This document shows positions 22,100 through 34,427 of a DNA stretch of 64,000 nucleotides, one piece after another. The DNA is from Omphalotus guepiniiformis (taxonomy: Eukaryota; Basidiomycota; Agaricomycetes; Agaricales; Omphalotaceae). Within the stretch, counting starts at the first letter, position 1; each line of letters begins with the position of its first letter. The stretch spans positions 744,001 through 808,000 of the forward strand of contig JAQOOI010000021.1 in the NCBI GenBank assembly GCA_028554645.1, given 5' to 3'. Position numbers and translations under genes: made by a program. Under the pieces are notes generated by a model. That model searched no databases. It was not told where the DNA came from and was given only the letters and a program-made list of their open reading frames with translations.

Positions 22100-23864
22100 T
22101 CAAAATGGTTGTGGGTTATGAGAAGCCGGTGGTGGACCAGGATGTACGGGGGGAGACCGTATAGGCGTAGCAGTGTTTATAAGAGAAGGATGATCCGCCG
22201 CACGAAACTGCTCGTTCGGGCCTTCATCTGCGAAGTAATTGGAGTAGATTGAGGAGTATATAGATTCCGTTTGGTGACTCCGAAGAGAATATATATCTGC
22301 AATTACTGGACTATGCCAGCGAACGTATTTTGACTGAGGTTCACCAGCGTTGTTTTGCGACGTGTATGGTCTGTGAACGGTGCTTGGAGGTTTATTGGGA
22401 ACGGAATGAACTTGATCCGTAAGTGCGCTAGATGACGATTGATAATGGACGGTGTGAACATTTTCAGCATCTAGAGAGGACAATGTATCGTCGCCAATTT
22501 TCTCATCCGAGCGCGACACTAAAGCAGAAAAGGTGTTCGAGGTGGTTTTCGAGGTTGGAGTACCAAGATGAGGGGAGGAAAGTTCCTGCGAATGGAGGTC
22601 GAGAGAATGCAAAGATTTCTCGTTGGAGAAGAACGATGACCTTCGGAGAGGAGAAGATTGAGGGGAATTATTCGCCGATCTCAGCACTATTGGCAGCGAA
22701 ATTGTCAGTTTGCGAGCAGACGCCTGATTGTGCTTGGTAGAACCGGATTGCGGCGCAAATGCTAAGTCAGGGTCTTCGTAATTCCGATTGAGAATCAGAC
22801 ATATCCATGTACCCAGGGGCGGAAGATTAATTAGTATGAGAGACGAATAAGCCTGTGACACCCTCAACAGTCAGACTAAATATGATTGATTGAGATAGTC
22901 AACTTGCTTGAATGTCGCCAGTAAATCTTCCCAACGATCCAGTGTTTTGGACAAGGAAGACAGCGTGTCCTACGCTGCCAGCTGTAATTAAGACACCAAC
23001 AAAAAAAAGAACGAACATCATGCTGCGGCGATGAAGCGAGCTTGGTTCAAGCAGCGAGAGTGCCCTCGAAGGCGCCAGAATCATGATGACATTCGAAACC
23101 AATTCGACTGCTCAAGCTGTCAGTCGGTGATGCCGAACTTGAAGGCGAAGTATGACTTACAGCAAAGTTCAGTGACCAGGGTAGTCCGTCCTGTCAGACC
23201 GTGAGCAACAAGTACGAAGTGACTGCTATTAAGCCTTCACTTACCTAAACACTGAGGATTGCTTGATACTTCCCATTCTGTATCTCGATGACACAAAATG
23301 ATTTTTTTGAGTGAGCTGAGCACTCGCCATCGTAAAAAAGAGCGCAGCAATGAAGTAAGGAATGAGCCGCAGTCGATGCGGAAGAAATCTAATCAGAGTA
23401 AAGACGGAGCTAATGCGGGTGGTCCTATGGCAAGATCAGCTACAACGTCTTAGCGCAAAAAGATGGCAATTTTTACCAAACGACGGATATGAACATTATC
23501 ATGTCCACCCAATAAGCCCTGATTTTACTTGTTTGAGCTTCTGGAAGTGATACGACACCTGTGTGAAGAAACAAAGGTATGTCATTGATAACCTATGAGT
23601 AATTCGCAAAATTTACCGACCTTCGACGTCGGTATACTCGTAGATCCAATATGCAGACAGCCCTGCAAGAGCAGACCCAGCTGCGATGCCTGCAAAGATA
23701 TCATCTATCCAGATGCAGCGCTTACTTGTACGATATAGCATCCTCAAAACCGTAAGAATTAGTGCAACGCCGCACAAGACGGTGGTCGAGACTGGTGATA
23801 CTTGTAAGTCTTCGCCAATATCAGAGCAGGAAAGCTCACCTCTCCATGTCCCTGCGGTGGTCAT
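22100..23864 (-). CDS. Seven-helix integral membrane protein (fungal family of unknown function), possible frameshift
   Basis: Start ATG at 23864 (MTTAGTWR), then a helix VSTTVLCGVALILTVLRMLY, the conserved pair IDDIFAGI, a helix GSALAGLSAYWIY, YWVDMIMFISVV, FTLIRFLPHRLRLIPYF, CHRDTEWEVSSNPQCL, TELCSVELVSNVIMILAP and two more helices before a long cytoplasmic tail (about 255 codons from 22867 to 22100) rich in Ser. The order of loops (charged DD, Arg-rich loop with Pro, Cys/Trp extracellular loop) matches a rhodopsin-fold family common in Agaricomycetes; ligand unknown. The frame before and after 23300-23340 differs by one base and no intron explains it. Two homopolymers (A6 at 23334-23339, T7 at 23302-23308 on the plus strand) are the likely sites. 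Either a sequencing error or a pseudogene. Confidence 0.7.
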
Positions 23865-24206
23865 GGATGACTGCTAAGAACAACAGTCTGTTGCAGAGAC
23901 ACTAGAGTAGCTGGGAGGAAAGAAAGACTGGACTGAATGGGGGACCCAGTGATATATGGCATTTGAATGAATTTGACTCGGTACACGTTCGGGAGAAGTG
24001 CAAGTCATAGTAAGATCTGTTGCTAAGGTATGGGACAAGACAGTTTAGGATACGTGCTTAACTTTTCAGCGGTTTGAGTAATTGACAAAGGTGTACGCTG
24101 GAAAAAAGGCGGTTGCATTCAAATGCCGCCGGCACTTTCTGGCAGTCAATTACTTACATTGGATGCGGACCACTCGCTACCGCATAATTCCTTCACTGAC
24201 TGAACT
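23865..24206. promoter_or_regulatory. Divergent promoter region
   Basis: 341 bases separate the divergent starts of the membrane-protein gene (minus) and the NAD(P)H-hydrate epimerase gene (plus). I see no strong TATA box or known operator. Confidence 0.45.
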
Positions 24207-25335
24207 ATGTCTTTGAGGTATCTCTCTGCAAAGATTGCGCAACAAGTGTGCATGTTCAATCCGAATATTTAACTATTTGGCGTGTAACGTTTCGAAAACA
24301 GATTGATGAAGAGCTTATGAGCCAGGCTGGTGCCTTCAGTATCGACCAGGTATGTAATTCATTCATCGATTGAGTTACTTCCGCATCGTCTTACGAACCC
24401 TTACGAACCAAACAAGCTTATGGAACTTGCAGGCCTTGCCTGTGCGCAGGCTCTAGCCCGTGTATACGATAAAACTAAATATCCGAAGGTGCTTGTCTGT
24501 TGTGGGCCTGGAAACCAAGGTGTGTACATCCCGTCCATTTAAACCTCTCCGTTTATCAGTCTGAATTCCATCGATGTTGAAAAGGCGGAGATGGTCTGGT
24601 CGCCGCAAGACACCTAGGTAAGTGCACTTACTCAATTGTGACCATTGCGAGATGCTCATCTATATGTTCAGGGTTATTCGGTTACACTCCGACAATATAC
24701 ATGCCGAAGGTATGACTATTCTTGACATATGTATACAAGATTGCGCTAAGTCGGATTCTAGCCAGGATCAAAAGAAATATATCAAGTAAGATCGACCATC
24801 TACTACAGGATCTTCTCATTGACGCCATTCTAGCGCTTGAAGACACAGTGCGATAACATGAAGATTAAAACTCTCCCTCCAGCTGCCGACAATCAACTTC
24901 TCAGCAAAGCACTGGCTTCTTCGGACGTTATCCTAGACGCTATCTTTGGCTTTTCATTCAAGGGTCCTATTCGCGCTCCGTTCGACTCCGCGCTACCCTT
25001 GCTCACAGAATCCAAACTTCCTATCGTGTCTGTAGACATACCTTCTGGGTGGGATGTCGAAGATGGAGACATTGAAGGAGTCGGCTTGCAACCTGATATT
25101 CTCGTGAGCTTGACAGCTCCGAAACAAGGAGTACGTTCGTTCACTGGACGTCATTTCCTTGGTGGACGATTCGTTCCGAAGTGAGCATCTTGTTATCGTC
25201 ATCTCTATATTTCCTGCTATTGACACTCTGGATGTTCTACCCAGGGTTTTGGAAGAGAAGTTTGAGCTCAATCTGCCAGAGTACCCCGGCTCGGATCAGA
25301 TTGTTGAGCTCCCTCAGGTCAACCAGAAGTTGTAA
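24207..25335 (+). CDS. NAXE: NAD(P)H-hydrate epimerase
   Basis: Epimerises R- and S-forms of hydrated NAD(P)H so that the partner dehydratase can repair them; usually mitochondrial or cytosolic. Single YjeF N-terminal domain. Short exons are linked by 48-67-nt introns: 24207-24245, 24302-24349, 24417 onward, with the stop at 25335. Seen in order: QIDEELMSQAGAFSIDQLMELAG (substrate-side helix, split by introns), [21 protein letters not shown] (the glycine-rich nucleotide site with the NxGDG motif), IYMPK, SDVILDAIFGFSFKGPIR, IVSVDIPSGWDVEDGD (the conserved DIPSGW), LVSLTAPKQG and HFLGGRFVP. The length, about 240 aa, is normal for the stand-alone epimerase; there is no fused dehydratase domain. 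The gene appears intact. Confidence 0.92.
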
Positions 25336-25780
25336 ATATCTATACGAATAAACAAAGGACAAAAAACAAGTGTACTACGATTTATTTTGGTTTCAGCAGT
25401 GCTCGTGCCAGTTTTTTCGGCTGGGTTATATGCGAATGCACAGTTCCCGTCTAAATGCGACCAACTTACCACTCAAGAAACCTAAGTCAGGCACATATCC
25501 GGCGGTCGACTAAACGAGTCTCAAAGTAATAACATCACGAGGAATTACCAGGACCATCTGAACCCTACGAGCCACTGATAAATGTAATATTTATCGATGG
25601 TAATATACATAGAGGAATTCTCCGCCGAATCCTGAGTACACGATGAGACCATACTGCAGTATAACATGTTGCTTCAAAAAATTCTTTACGAGCTTGAGGG
25701 CCGGTCAAAGCGCGTACTGGGAGAATTGTGGCTGTGGCAAGTATCAGCGCGTCCCCTTGTTCTCTGATTTGTCGCAACCC
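25336..25780. other. Intergenic region
   Basis: 3' flank of the epimerase gene and promoter side of ORC6. No gene or recognisable element seen. Confidence 0.4.
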
Positions 25781-27392
25781 ATGTCCCAGTACGACCATCT
25801 CTTGAAGAGAATATGTGGCGGCGAAACGCTAGAGAAGGCAAGAGACTTGATTCAGATAGCCAAATCGAAGACTGGCCCTGGCTCGGGTTACGATTTGCAA
25901 GAGAATAGCACCGGCTTACCTGGTATTTGCGCGTTCCTCGCTTCTCAGCAGTACGTGTCAACACATATCTGCGTTTCCGCTGTTACTCGAATGCTGACTA
26001 GTCTATGATCTCAGCAGCTGAAGAACAATGAAGTTACTAGAGCGAACGCTCAGAAGGCCGCGTGCATGAACAAGGCCGTCTTTGACAGGTGTTATAATAC
26101 TGTGCGATCCGCTCTTGGTATCTCTGAACGAAGAGGAAGGTCTAGCGCCAAAGAAGTAACATACAAGAGTCTTCGTGACTCCTACCCCTTCTCGAAGCCA
26201 TATAGCGCATTTCAGAGCTGGTTGCACAGGGTGGAGAATGCTTTGATCATGAGTGGGAAGAACGTTAATTTGGAAAGTGCGCATGTAAAGTGTGCGATAT
26301 TCTTTTGGGTGTATACAGCCATTGAAGTACGTGATATCTCGGTTATCTCTGGCTATTTTGACCTGAGCCGTACTTTAGCCCAAAACTATTGACATGGCAT
26401 CTTATGCTGCAGAGAATCGGGGATCGCTGGACAGAATTCGTTCGCTATGCACCACGCTGGACGATCTTTGCTCCACTATCCGTAAAGGCATCATTCAGGA
26501 AAGTAAACGAAACCCGTCGCCAACCAAGTTAACCACCACCACACCTTCCACCTCTCCTCGCAAATCTCCCAGTAAGCGCCCCCAGCGAGAGCTCCCCTCA
26601 AGAGACACTCCAAAGAAACGCAAGGTCTCCCCTGAACCTCAGCATGAGAAAATCACGACAGAATCCATCACCAACGATGTAGAAATGGCTTCTGTGGAAG
26701 ATCCAGTGGCACTTCCCACCAAAAACACGCCCACTTCCTCTACTACTCCTCTTCGAACCTACCTGAAACGGCCGCGGAGAGAACTCCCATCTCGCGACGC
26801 CAAGAAGACTAAATTAACACTTGATACCGACCGAGGTGAAGGCTCTAGTCATCTTACAGAAGAAGACGAACTGTTCGCTCCTCAAACACCCTCGAAACCT
26901 CAGAAACACGCTTCTTCACCACTAAAAGGCACTACGACTCTAGACTTTCCTGCTTCATTTTCCCGTATAAATTCAGATGCATTCCTAGATGCATTAGGTG
27001 CACGGCGTTCCGAAACTACCTCCCCTACGCGCCGTCCGAAGAATACCGTTTCATTCCCCGTTCCTCTTATCAGTGATACCCCTCGCCGGTCAGCCCGTAA
27101 TGACTCTATCCTCAGTTCACCCTCCAAGCGAAGTGGAGCTCATGCGAAGGAGGTTTTGGTCGATGGGGACGCTTCTTCCTCGTCAGAGATTGAGGATGTT
27201 TTATCTGCGCCTCAGGTTCGAAGACGTTTCCGTCCTGTATTCTTGGACCGGCAACAATGGTTTAGACTGGATTCTCGTGTGGAAGAGCTATTGAAGGAGG
27301 CAGAGAAGTTCAAGCAGAGGCGGGAACAACATGGCCTTCCTAATCATATGCATAGACTGACAGGTGGCTCGGCCATGGAAGTTGACGCGTGA
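25781..27392 (+). CDS. ORC6: Origin recognition complex subunit 6
   Basis: Nuclear subunit needed for MCM helicase loading at replication origins. Start ATG at 25781 (MSQYDHLLKRI). Exons: 25781-25954, about 26015-26326 and 26379-27392, about 499 aa. The N-terminal ~160 residues carry the cyclin-box-like fold of Orc6 (LEKARDLIQIAKSKTGPG, LPGICAFLASQ, ITYKSL-type run VTYKSLRDSYPF, CAIFFWVYTAIE). A long basic, disordered linker follows. The C-terminus has the short conserved segment RRRFRPVFLDRQQWF with a following Glu/Lys-rich helix, as in other basidiomycete Orc6 proteins. The linker holds ten full S/T-P-x-K/R sites and two copies of KRPxRELPSRD. The first intron has an ambiguous border (acceptor at 26014 or 26017, both in frame). 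Assignment rests on domain layout and the C-terminal segment; not as certain as an enzyme family. Confidence 0.75.
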
Positions 27393-27729
27393 CGCTTAAT
27401 CTTCTGGGTTTATTAGATATATGTTTGTGTATATACCGTGCTATGCAAAACGCTACAAGGAATGCATATGTAATGCCAAAGTGAAGCAGGGGGGGATTGA
27501 AAGACATTATCTGTTTGGCTGGATTAAAGTGTGCAGGACCAGCTGTACACAACGAAACGTGTATTGTAGAGTCTAAGTAGAGAAGTACTACTAGGAGCGG
27601 CGATGACAGCATAATGTAGAGTGCAAATGCGCAAATGCGTGAAGATAACAGAGAGAGCGTGACTAATCTCGTCCAGCAAGCTAGCAGACATCATAGCAGA
27701 CATAATAACACCGGAATCGATGAGGCCAA
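27393..27729. other. Convergent 3' intergenic region
   Basis: ORC6 (plus) and AVL9 (minus) end toward each other here. About 340 bases with no gene; likely shared 3' UTR and terminator sequence. Confidence 0.45.
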
Positions 27730-30700
27730 CTAGAGCGCCATTACGGAATAAGCCTCATCCGCTTCATCGTCGCTCTCATTATGGATGACATGAGTCTCAC
27801 TATCCTCATGAATCGTAGACTGAGGGCCCATCGTATGCGAAATGTCATCCACCGGACTCGCGACAAATTCGGTGTGACCCGCAGGCGGTGACGCTGGTGA
27901 TGACACGTGCGGCGCTATGTCCCTAGCTGTCGGTGTAGGAGGCTCAATCGCCACCTTTGCAGTCGGCTGTGGTGGTGTGCTGGGCATGCTCGGTACATTC
28001 AGAGGTGCCGGCGGGGGCGGGGGTGTCGACCCAGATGATGACCTAGACATCGAGAATCTACTAGACATGAAACTTCCGATACCTGAGCCCCACGATGTCA
28101 AACGAGTTGACGGAAGTGGTGACCCAGGAGCCTGATCAGAGGAGCCTGATGCGACCGATTTAGTTGAACCTATGCTAGCGTGCTTGTTGTTCCATGTGGT
28201 CGGCGATGCAGAACCAACGGAAGCCAAACTCGAAGTGGAACTCTCCAGTTCGGTTTTATTGACTATCTCGGGTTCTTCTGAGCCGCGACTACTCGGTGGA
28301 TTTGCGGGAAAAGCGGGTGTAACAGGGGTTGTCGAGGCACTGGCACGCTGCCAGCGCTCACGAACGCCTTCCACAGCTTTGAAGAACCCTGTTGAGCCGG
28401 CGCTAAATGTCCTTGAAACGGCTTCACGTGCTGGAGCAAGTTGCTGGTCAAGCTTGAGTTCTTGAATACCTTCTTGAAGACGCAGACCGATATCCATCAC
28501 CACTGACACCTTCTCATTACATGGATGGCTTGAGAAGGGTGCGACTATTTAGCATAGATATGGCTAGGAGAAAGCTATAACATACCGAGGCTCAACGATG
28601 TCAAACAGCATAGGATCAGTGGTTCGCTCCCACACTTCATAGGCATTCGTGTTCTTGAACTCAGAAATCCAGAGAAGATTGAAATCTTCCGGAGAGTTCG
28701 CTTCAGCCCCTGGAGTCGAATATATGCATCAGAAATTGGAGATGAAGTAGACATACTGACCTGTACCCCCAGTGATTAATACTCCGCTTCCCTCGCCCTT
28801 CGCTAGGAAGTCTCGGTACCGTACAGAAGCCAATGCAGCAGAAATATATTCATCGAATTTTGTTCGTAAGTAATCATCGCTTCCCTTGAAGCTAGGCAAA
28901 GTTAAGTAAAAAACATCGGAGAAATTGTTACAAACTTACGAAATTCCTGTGGACTGAGTAGGGTCTTCGTCATTCCAGCCGTCATTCACGTCCTTGACAA
29001 TGTCATCCATCCATTTCCGATCGGCTGGTGTAAGTCCTGCAGAACGTTCGAGCTTGGCGTCGCGGAACTCAAATACACCTGTCTCAATCTGTGAAGACTT
29101 CATTCAGTACACATGTCCATCCAAAGACGCCGTCCGACACTGACATTGACCATAAGATCCACCTCCTTTTGCTGCGTGACAATCGAATTCGTACTACCAC
29201 AAAGCCAGCTCTTTGTCTCCTTCAACATATCTAGCTGCTGAAGCGGTAGATAAGGCTGGAAAAACGCGTCCTTTCCAAATACATCTAGAGGTAAGCCAGT
29301 GTAGGCCATCATACTTTTACGGTCGGAGGTACGAAGCGACGAAGGTCGTGATAATGTTGGAGCTCGGGCGTTCAGGGGAGGAGAACCACAATCATCTAGA
29401 GTTTGAAGCAATCCTGGGAGCAGCGACACAAGAGAATATTGATATGTGCATAGCCGTTCGACGGGATGCCCATAGAACATAATCTACTGGGGTCAGCAGA
29501 CAAATGCCATTCATTGGGTGCACACGTACTCTCTTTTGGAGAATGAGAGCTTTGACCAAAATCAACGTCCGTTGCCGGAATGTATGCACGAGTTCTCGCC
29601 TGGTAGAAATTAGAATAATAAGTGCGAGAATAGCAATCTAACCTACAAGCTAGTACCCATATATAACCCGCTCTCAGTGAGCTGGGTTCTAAGTGACACT
29701 TCAAGGCCAGACTCGAAATCATCGAGTACTTGGGTGTCGGTAAAATCCCTATCAAGACCATAAGACAGAGCACGCTCCAAATGGTCAAAAGCCTCGTACC
29801 TTTGGTGGAACAGAGCAGTGGTTACCACCCCCAGTTTATCTCGTATCGGTCCAAACACAGGTTTTGAGGCTAGTACCACCACGGCCTTCTGCACCGTCGA
29901 GCGCGTCACATCTGGCATCTTTACCAACAATGCAGAAGCGGCAATTTGTTGATTGCATCTACACAGTGAATCAGAAGAGGCCAGACACAAGTCTAGACAG
30001 ATGTGTACTCACGATATGCCGAACACGGTAGAGGGATTTGGGCCTGATGGTACAACGTGGAAATACGAATAGTCCTCAGCACTCTATAGTAGCTAGGTTT
30101 GAAATGCATGCTGGCCAGGACGAGGGGTGCTTACCAAGTGGGCACCGTCGGGAAGGGCCAAGAAGGGAAGCATTTTAATGACCTCTTCGTCGTTAAAGAT
30201 TTCGCCTTTTGACCATTCAATTTTTGGGCCGACCTAAGATTATGATTAGTAACATTCATGCTTCAGACGAGCACTATTGATTCACATACCAAATGGTTGA
30301 AATCTATCAATGCTATCCCCAACACAAGCTTGCCCAGAGGAAAATGGACCAGAATCGACTCCGGCCGTGCCTTCTTCGATGACCTTTCGGAAACAAAGGA
30401 CTCAGCAAGAGATTCCGCGTCGCTGTGTTTCCGAGGAGGATACGTGGCTGGTGGAGATAATGTTGGACTTGATACTGACTCCTCAAACACGGAAGGTGCA
30501 GCACTTGTATTAGGTGATTCGCTCGCAGCCTTGTCCCTCGAACTGTAGCTCAGGTCGTCCGCCTCTGAGCTGAACTCAGTGTCAACAGTGTACGGCCTTG
30601 ACTCTCGTTTAGCAAATGATTCCGGAGCGACCAGCTCCGAGTCTTCATGATCGTCAAACTGAGAAGTCGATGTAATATCATCTAACGGTGGTTGTCGGAG

Positions 30701-30865
30701 CTGCGCAAGAAGCTCAGAGTGGCCTGCTTGCACAGAGTTTCTAGCAGAGACCGCTGGTGAGGATAATGAAATAGATCGTTGCGAAGCTGTATCGCCGTCG
30801 TCGTCGTCTGGGGCGAGATGAGAGCGAACTGGAGAATGTGAAGCAAGTTCGTCGAGAGAAGTCAT
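27730..30865 (-). CDS. AVL9: AVL9 late secretory pathway protein (DENN-related)
   Basis: Avl9 acts in transport from the Golgi to the plasma membrane and is related to DENN-domain Rab regulators. Start ATG at 30865 (MTSLDELAS), stop at 27730. The N-terminal ~190 residues are acidic, Ser-rich and poorly conserved. The core begins with VLGIALIDFNHLV, then VGPKIEWSKGEIF and LPFLALPDGAHLSAEDYSYF, VPSGPNPSTVFGISCNQQI, DVTRSTVQKAVVVLASKP, LILQKRIMFYGHPVERLC, YQYSLVSLLPGLL, then WLCGSTNSIVTQQ, all hallmarks of Avl9. The last exon (about 255 codons) begins VSVVMDIGLRLQEGIQELK and ends in a Ser/Pro-rich tail. Introns are short and all frames are consistent, so the gene looks functional. Confidence 0.92.
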
Positions 30866-32239
30866 GATGGGGGTATGTAAGTGAGTGACAACGGGTGGGC
30901 GTCTAAACGCGTTCTCGCGCGCTAATCATTACTTTTTTCTCCGTGCCAGACATTACGGTTCAAATGTATACACGTATAAGTACAGACATGGCAACACAAC
31001 CAGAATATTGCAGCCTTCGGAGGCACAGAAGCGACCATAAACACATAGTATAGCCTCCAATTCTGCGAATACGAGAGCTATTGATGCTTTCCATTCTACA
31101 CAAACAGGCCACCAAATCCTTCTCTTCCCGATGCAAGTAATTTTTCTTTTCGTGTAAGTATTGACTTGACGATCGTACTGAGACCGCTTTCAATCCTGTT
31201 TTGTAATTGGTTTCCAAGCGACATTTGTTTTCCTCCCCGGTAGAGCATTCGTAATGTTGTCAACACACGGTACATGAGCTCTTGCAAGCAGCCGCAAATC
31301 AGGACCAAAAACCCTAGAGCCTCTGGAATATCCAATTATGATCGGCTGTGTTCTAGCGTTCCGACGGGGGCAGAAAACATACGACTCCGAGAAACGTCCG
31401 TTCGCCCCTTAACGACCCCGTCCAAAATGCAGCCCTTAGTGGGAATCACCGGCCTTGTAGGAAGTGGTTGTACGTTTTGCCCTCTCTTTCATGATCTCAT
31501 CACCGTGGCGAATCATAACTTGGCAGCCTTGACATAGGCATACCATTCTTCTGGACCTGCGGGCTGTATAGGAGGTCAAGTAACGTTGCGAGTTTGTCGA
31601 GGGGGAAAGTCAGGGGATGGGAAAAGCCAAAGACCTGGGTTTAGATGTGAGTAGGGGAGACTGTCGCGGGAATAGTTATCGTTTCTTTCGATACGAAAGG
31701 TGTAAAGCAACTAAATGGACAGTGAGTGACGTGCTTGGACGGGTACTTACCACGTTGATTCTGCTGAACCGATACTATACAAGAACCTTTATTCGACACT
31801 TCGCGAAAGTAGCACATAAGTAGCTACTAGGGCGACCGAGCACTGAGCAGAGACCCTGCAAGACCTGCGCAACTTGAGATGATAGGCCTTGAGATCACGC
31901 CGAACAAGGAGCTGCAACAGGTACCAGATGACAGAGAAATGCTGTTTCAGGCTGCTGTCGAGCATCATGATTGCCTTGGAAGACAGAACTTTTGCGACCT
32001 GGTCCCTCCTGGTCCTTCATGTTTAACACAGAATACAACAATTTGAACAATTCTGAGTACTCGTCGGGTACTCGTCGTGGTCGGGGAAAAGAGATTTTCT
32101 GTCACGTGCAAGATAATTTCATGCGAAAATGGTGCAAACTGAGCTCACTTTCGTCCAACCGTATCATTTGAACTTATAAAGATGTAACAGTACACGGTGA
32201 GAGAGTGTCTTACGAAGACGGCTCTGCTGCTTGTCTATA
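30866..32239. other. 1.4-kb intergenic region
   Basis: No supported gene. A short stretch near 31420-31620 reads in several frames like coding sequence but matches nothing I can name and has stop codons close by. A CACGTG core at 32103-32108 and a TATAAA at 32175-32180 lie upstream of the aldo-keto reductase ATG (32240) and are plausible promoter elements. Confidence 0.45.
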
Positions 32240-33609
32240 ATGCCTTTCGACTCAGTAATACTCAATGACGGGAATGAAGTAAGTTCTGCATCTCAGGTAT
32301 TCAGTCAGTACCATCCTAACGGATTCATATACGATGACCATAGATTCCAGCCATTGCATACGGGACAGGCTCTAAAATGAAAGGCCACGATGTGACCACT
32401 TACGTCGAACAGGCTATTGAGTTAGGCTTTTCGCACCTTGATACCGCGGCTTGTGCGTGCTTGAACACTCGGTGCAGTATTGCGTGGTGACTTACTAACG
32501 AGGCAATCTTGTATAGTCTATCAAACAGAGCCATTTGTTGGTAACGCTATCAGAGAGAGCGGCCTGCAGCGGTCGGACTTCTTCGTTACCACGAAATACA
32601 GCTTGGGCTCCATTTCAGATGGCATCCGCAATAGTTTATCGAACGTTTGTATCTCAACTTTTTTGCTTGCGCGCTCTACTTAACCCGTATTATAGCTAGG
32701 GCTGAAACATGTAGACCTCTACTTGATTCATCACCCCAGAACTGTTCCTGACCTTACGGGTGCATGGACGAAATTCGAGGCGATCAAAGAGAATGGATTG
32801 GCCAAGTACGTTGTCACTTCAGAAACAACTATTCTCTCATTCTGAGCTCCCCTACAGGAGTATAGGCGTAAGCAATTTTAATGTAGAACAATTACAGACC
32901 ATCGTCAAGCACGCAAAGATCATACCCGCGGTAAATCAAGTAAGTGTGGCCGCTCTTGGTACAAATCCTGTGCTCAGTGGCTCTTTCAAAAGATCTCTCT
33001 AAACCCGTACAACTATGTGGAAACGAAACCTGTTCTGGACTTTTGTGCAAAGCATAAGATAGTGGTGGAGGCATACAGCAGCCTGGCGTACGCCGTTTTC
33101 TGTTTGGAGCGGTCGAAGTGACCGAACTGACGGTATCTGGACATCTAGGCCCATCACGACTTATCCCGGCGGACCTGTAGACAAACCCGTAACAGCCGCA
33201 GCAAGTCGGCGAGGCGCGACACCTGCGCAGATTATTTTCCTTTGGGTGAAAGCCAAGGGCGCTGTGATCGTAACGTATGGCTAAACCTGAGCCATGGTTC
33301 TGCTAGGAACTGACCTGTTAATCTCTTTAGGACGAGCTCGAGTAAGGACCGTATGCGGGAGTACCTCGATACATTTGAGCTCTGTGAGTAAGATCACGAT
33401 GTGAATCTTTAAACTTTGCATCTTCTTATCGTGTTGTCGTTGTCGTAGCCCCACTTACCGCCGAAGAGGTCGCCGCCATTGACGAGGCCGCAGCTCAAGG
33501 TCCTCCATCGTTCATCTTGACGAATATTAGAAGGCTTTCCAAGAGAGACCAAAGTTTGATCGTTGTTGTCTTCATTTTCACTTTGTTGAAATTACTGAGA
33601 ATGTTGTAA
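32240..33609 (+). CDS. Aldo-keto reductase with a hydrophobic C-terminal tail
   Basis: NAD(P)H-dependent reductase of aldehydes and ketones (AKR superfamily). Start ATG at 32240 follows TATAAA by 60 bases; stop at 33609; about seven short introns. The (beta/alpha)8 barrel is complete: IPAIAYGTGSKM, LGFSHLDTAA with the catalytic Asp, a Tyr four residues on, VTTKY with the catalytic Lys, LYLIHHP with the catalytic His, SIGVSNF, PAVNQISLNPYN, VVEAYSSLAPIT, and the cofactor segment AVIVTTSSSKDRMREYL. After the usual end, the protein runs on through SKRDQ into a strongly hydrophobic stretch (SLIVVVFIFTLLKLLRML) and stops. This resembles a tail anchor, which cytosolic aldo-keto reductases do not have. 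Substrate unknown. Confidence 0.88.
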
Positions 33610-34427
33610 AGCGTTAGAAGTGCGTTGTTATTCTTGGGGCTCACTACATCGCATCGCCAGGTCATAACCTTGAAATGTGTAATGGAAAGCTGACAGCCTC
33701 GAGTTTAAGAGTCGCTTTCTGCACTCTGCACTTTGTGATTTCCGTCGTTCGACCGAAAAGCATAATAAGGGCCGCTTCAGCAAAACATACTATTCAAATT
33801 GGCGAGGTTTTCACTCCTTGCCCACCACCAACGGGGTGCCTTGAGCGCTCCTTGTCACTTGTGGGTTTCTACCCTCAGCTGGCTCCGGTGTAAAAACCGG
33901 AACGTTCCTCCAAAAAAAAAAAAAAAAAAAGTTGCGATTGAATTCGCCGAAGATTGTTTCCGTTGCTGAGACTGTTCTTGAAGTAACAAGATAGATCTGT
34001 ACCATCACGATAGAAAGAAACGGTTCAAGATGTGCTAGTCAGTCTTTTCGACTCGGAGGCCAAAATTAAGTTATTTACCTAACAGTATATATAACGTGTT
34101 TATCCTGATTCAACCAGTAGCGGCTTTGACCGTGAAGCTTTGAAGTCCGAGTTCATCGAGTTCATCATGGCTACCTACAAGATATCCACACTCTCCAAAT
34201 GATCCTTTCAAGTTCGTGCTCTCATAAGGCCTGGGACAAGTATATTATCAAGTGTGTATGCCACACAAGTGTACAAGACCACTTTAGCGCTGATTCTAGC
34301 GCCTGTATGGTCTCTCATTAACCTTCACGGTACCGGTGGTACGAAGCATTGAACGTGCCAGCACTTTCGATTCAGCTTCAGAGGTTGATTCATTTCGAGA
34401 CTCAGGCTCAATACTCAGTCAAGCACG
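33610..34427. other. Intergenic region with a 19-base poly-A tract
   Basis: No gene seen. A run of 19 A lies at 33912-33930, preceded by GC-richer sequence. It may be a simple homopolymer or the 3' end of a small retroposed element; no clear target duplication was found. Confidence 0.45.

Noticed and set aside
31420..31620. Possible coding fragment on either strand
   Set aside because: Short stretches look protein-like but stops occur in every frame and I cannot name a family.
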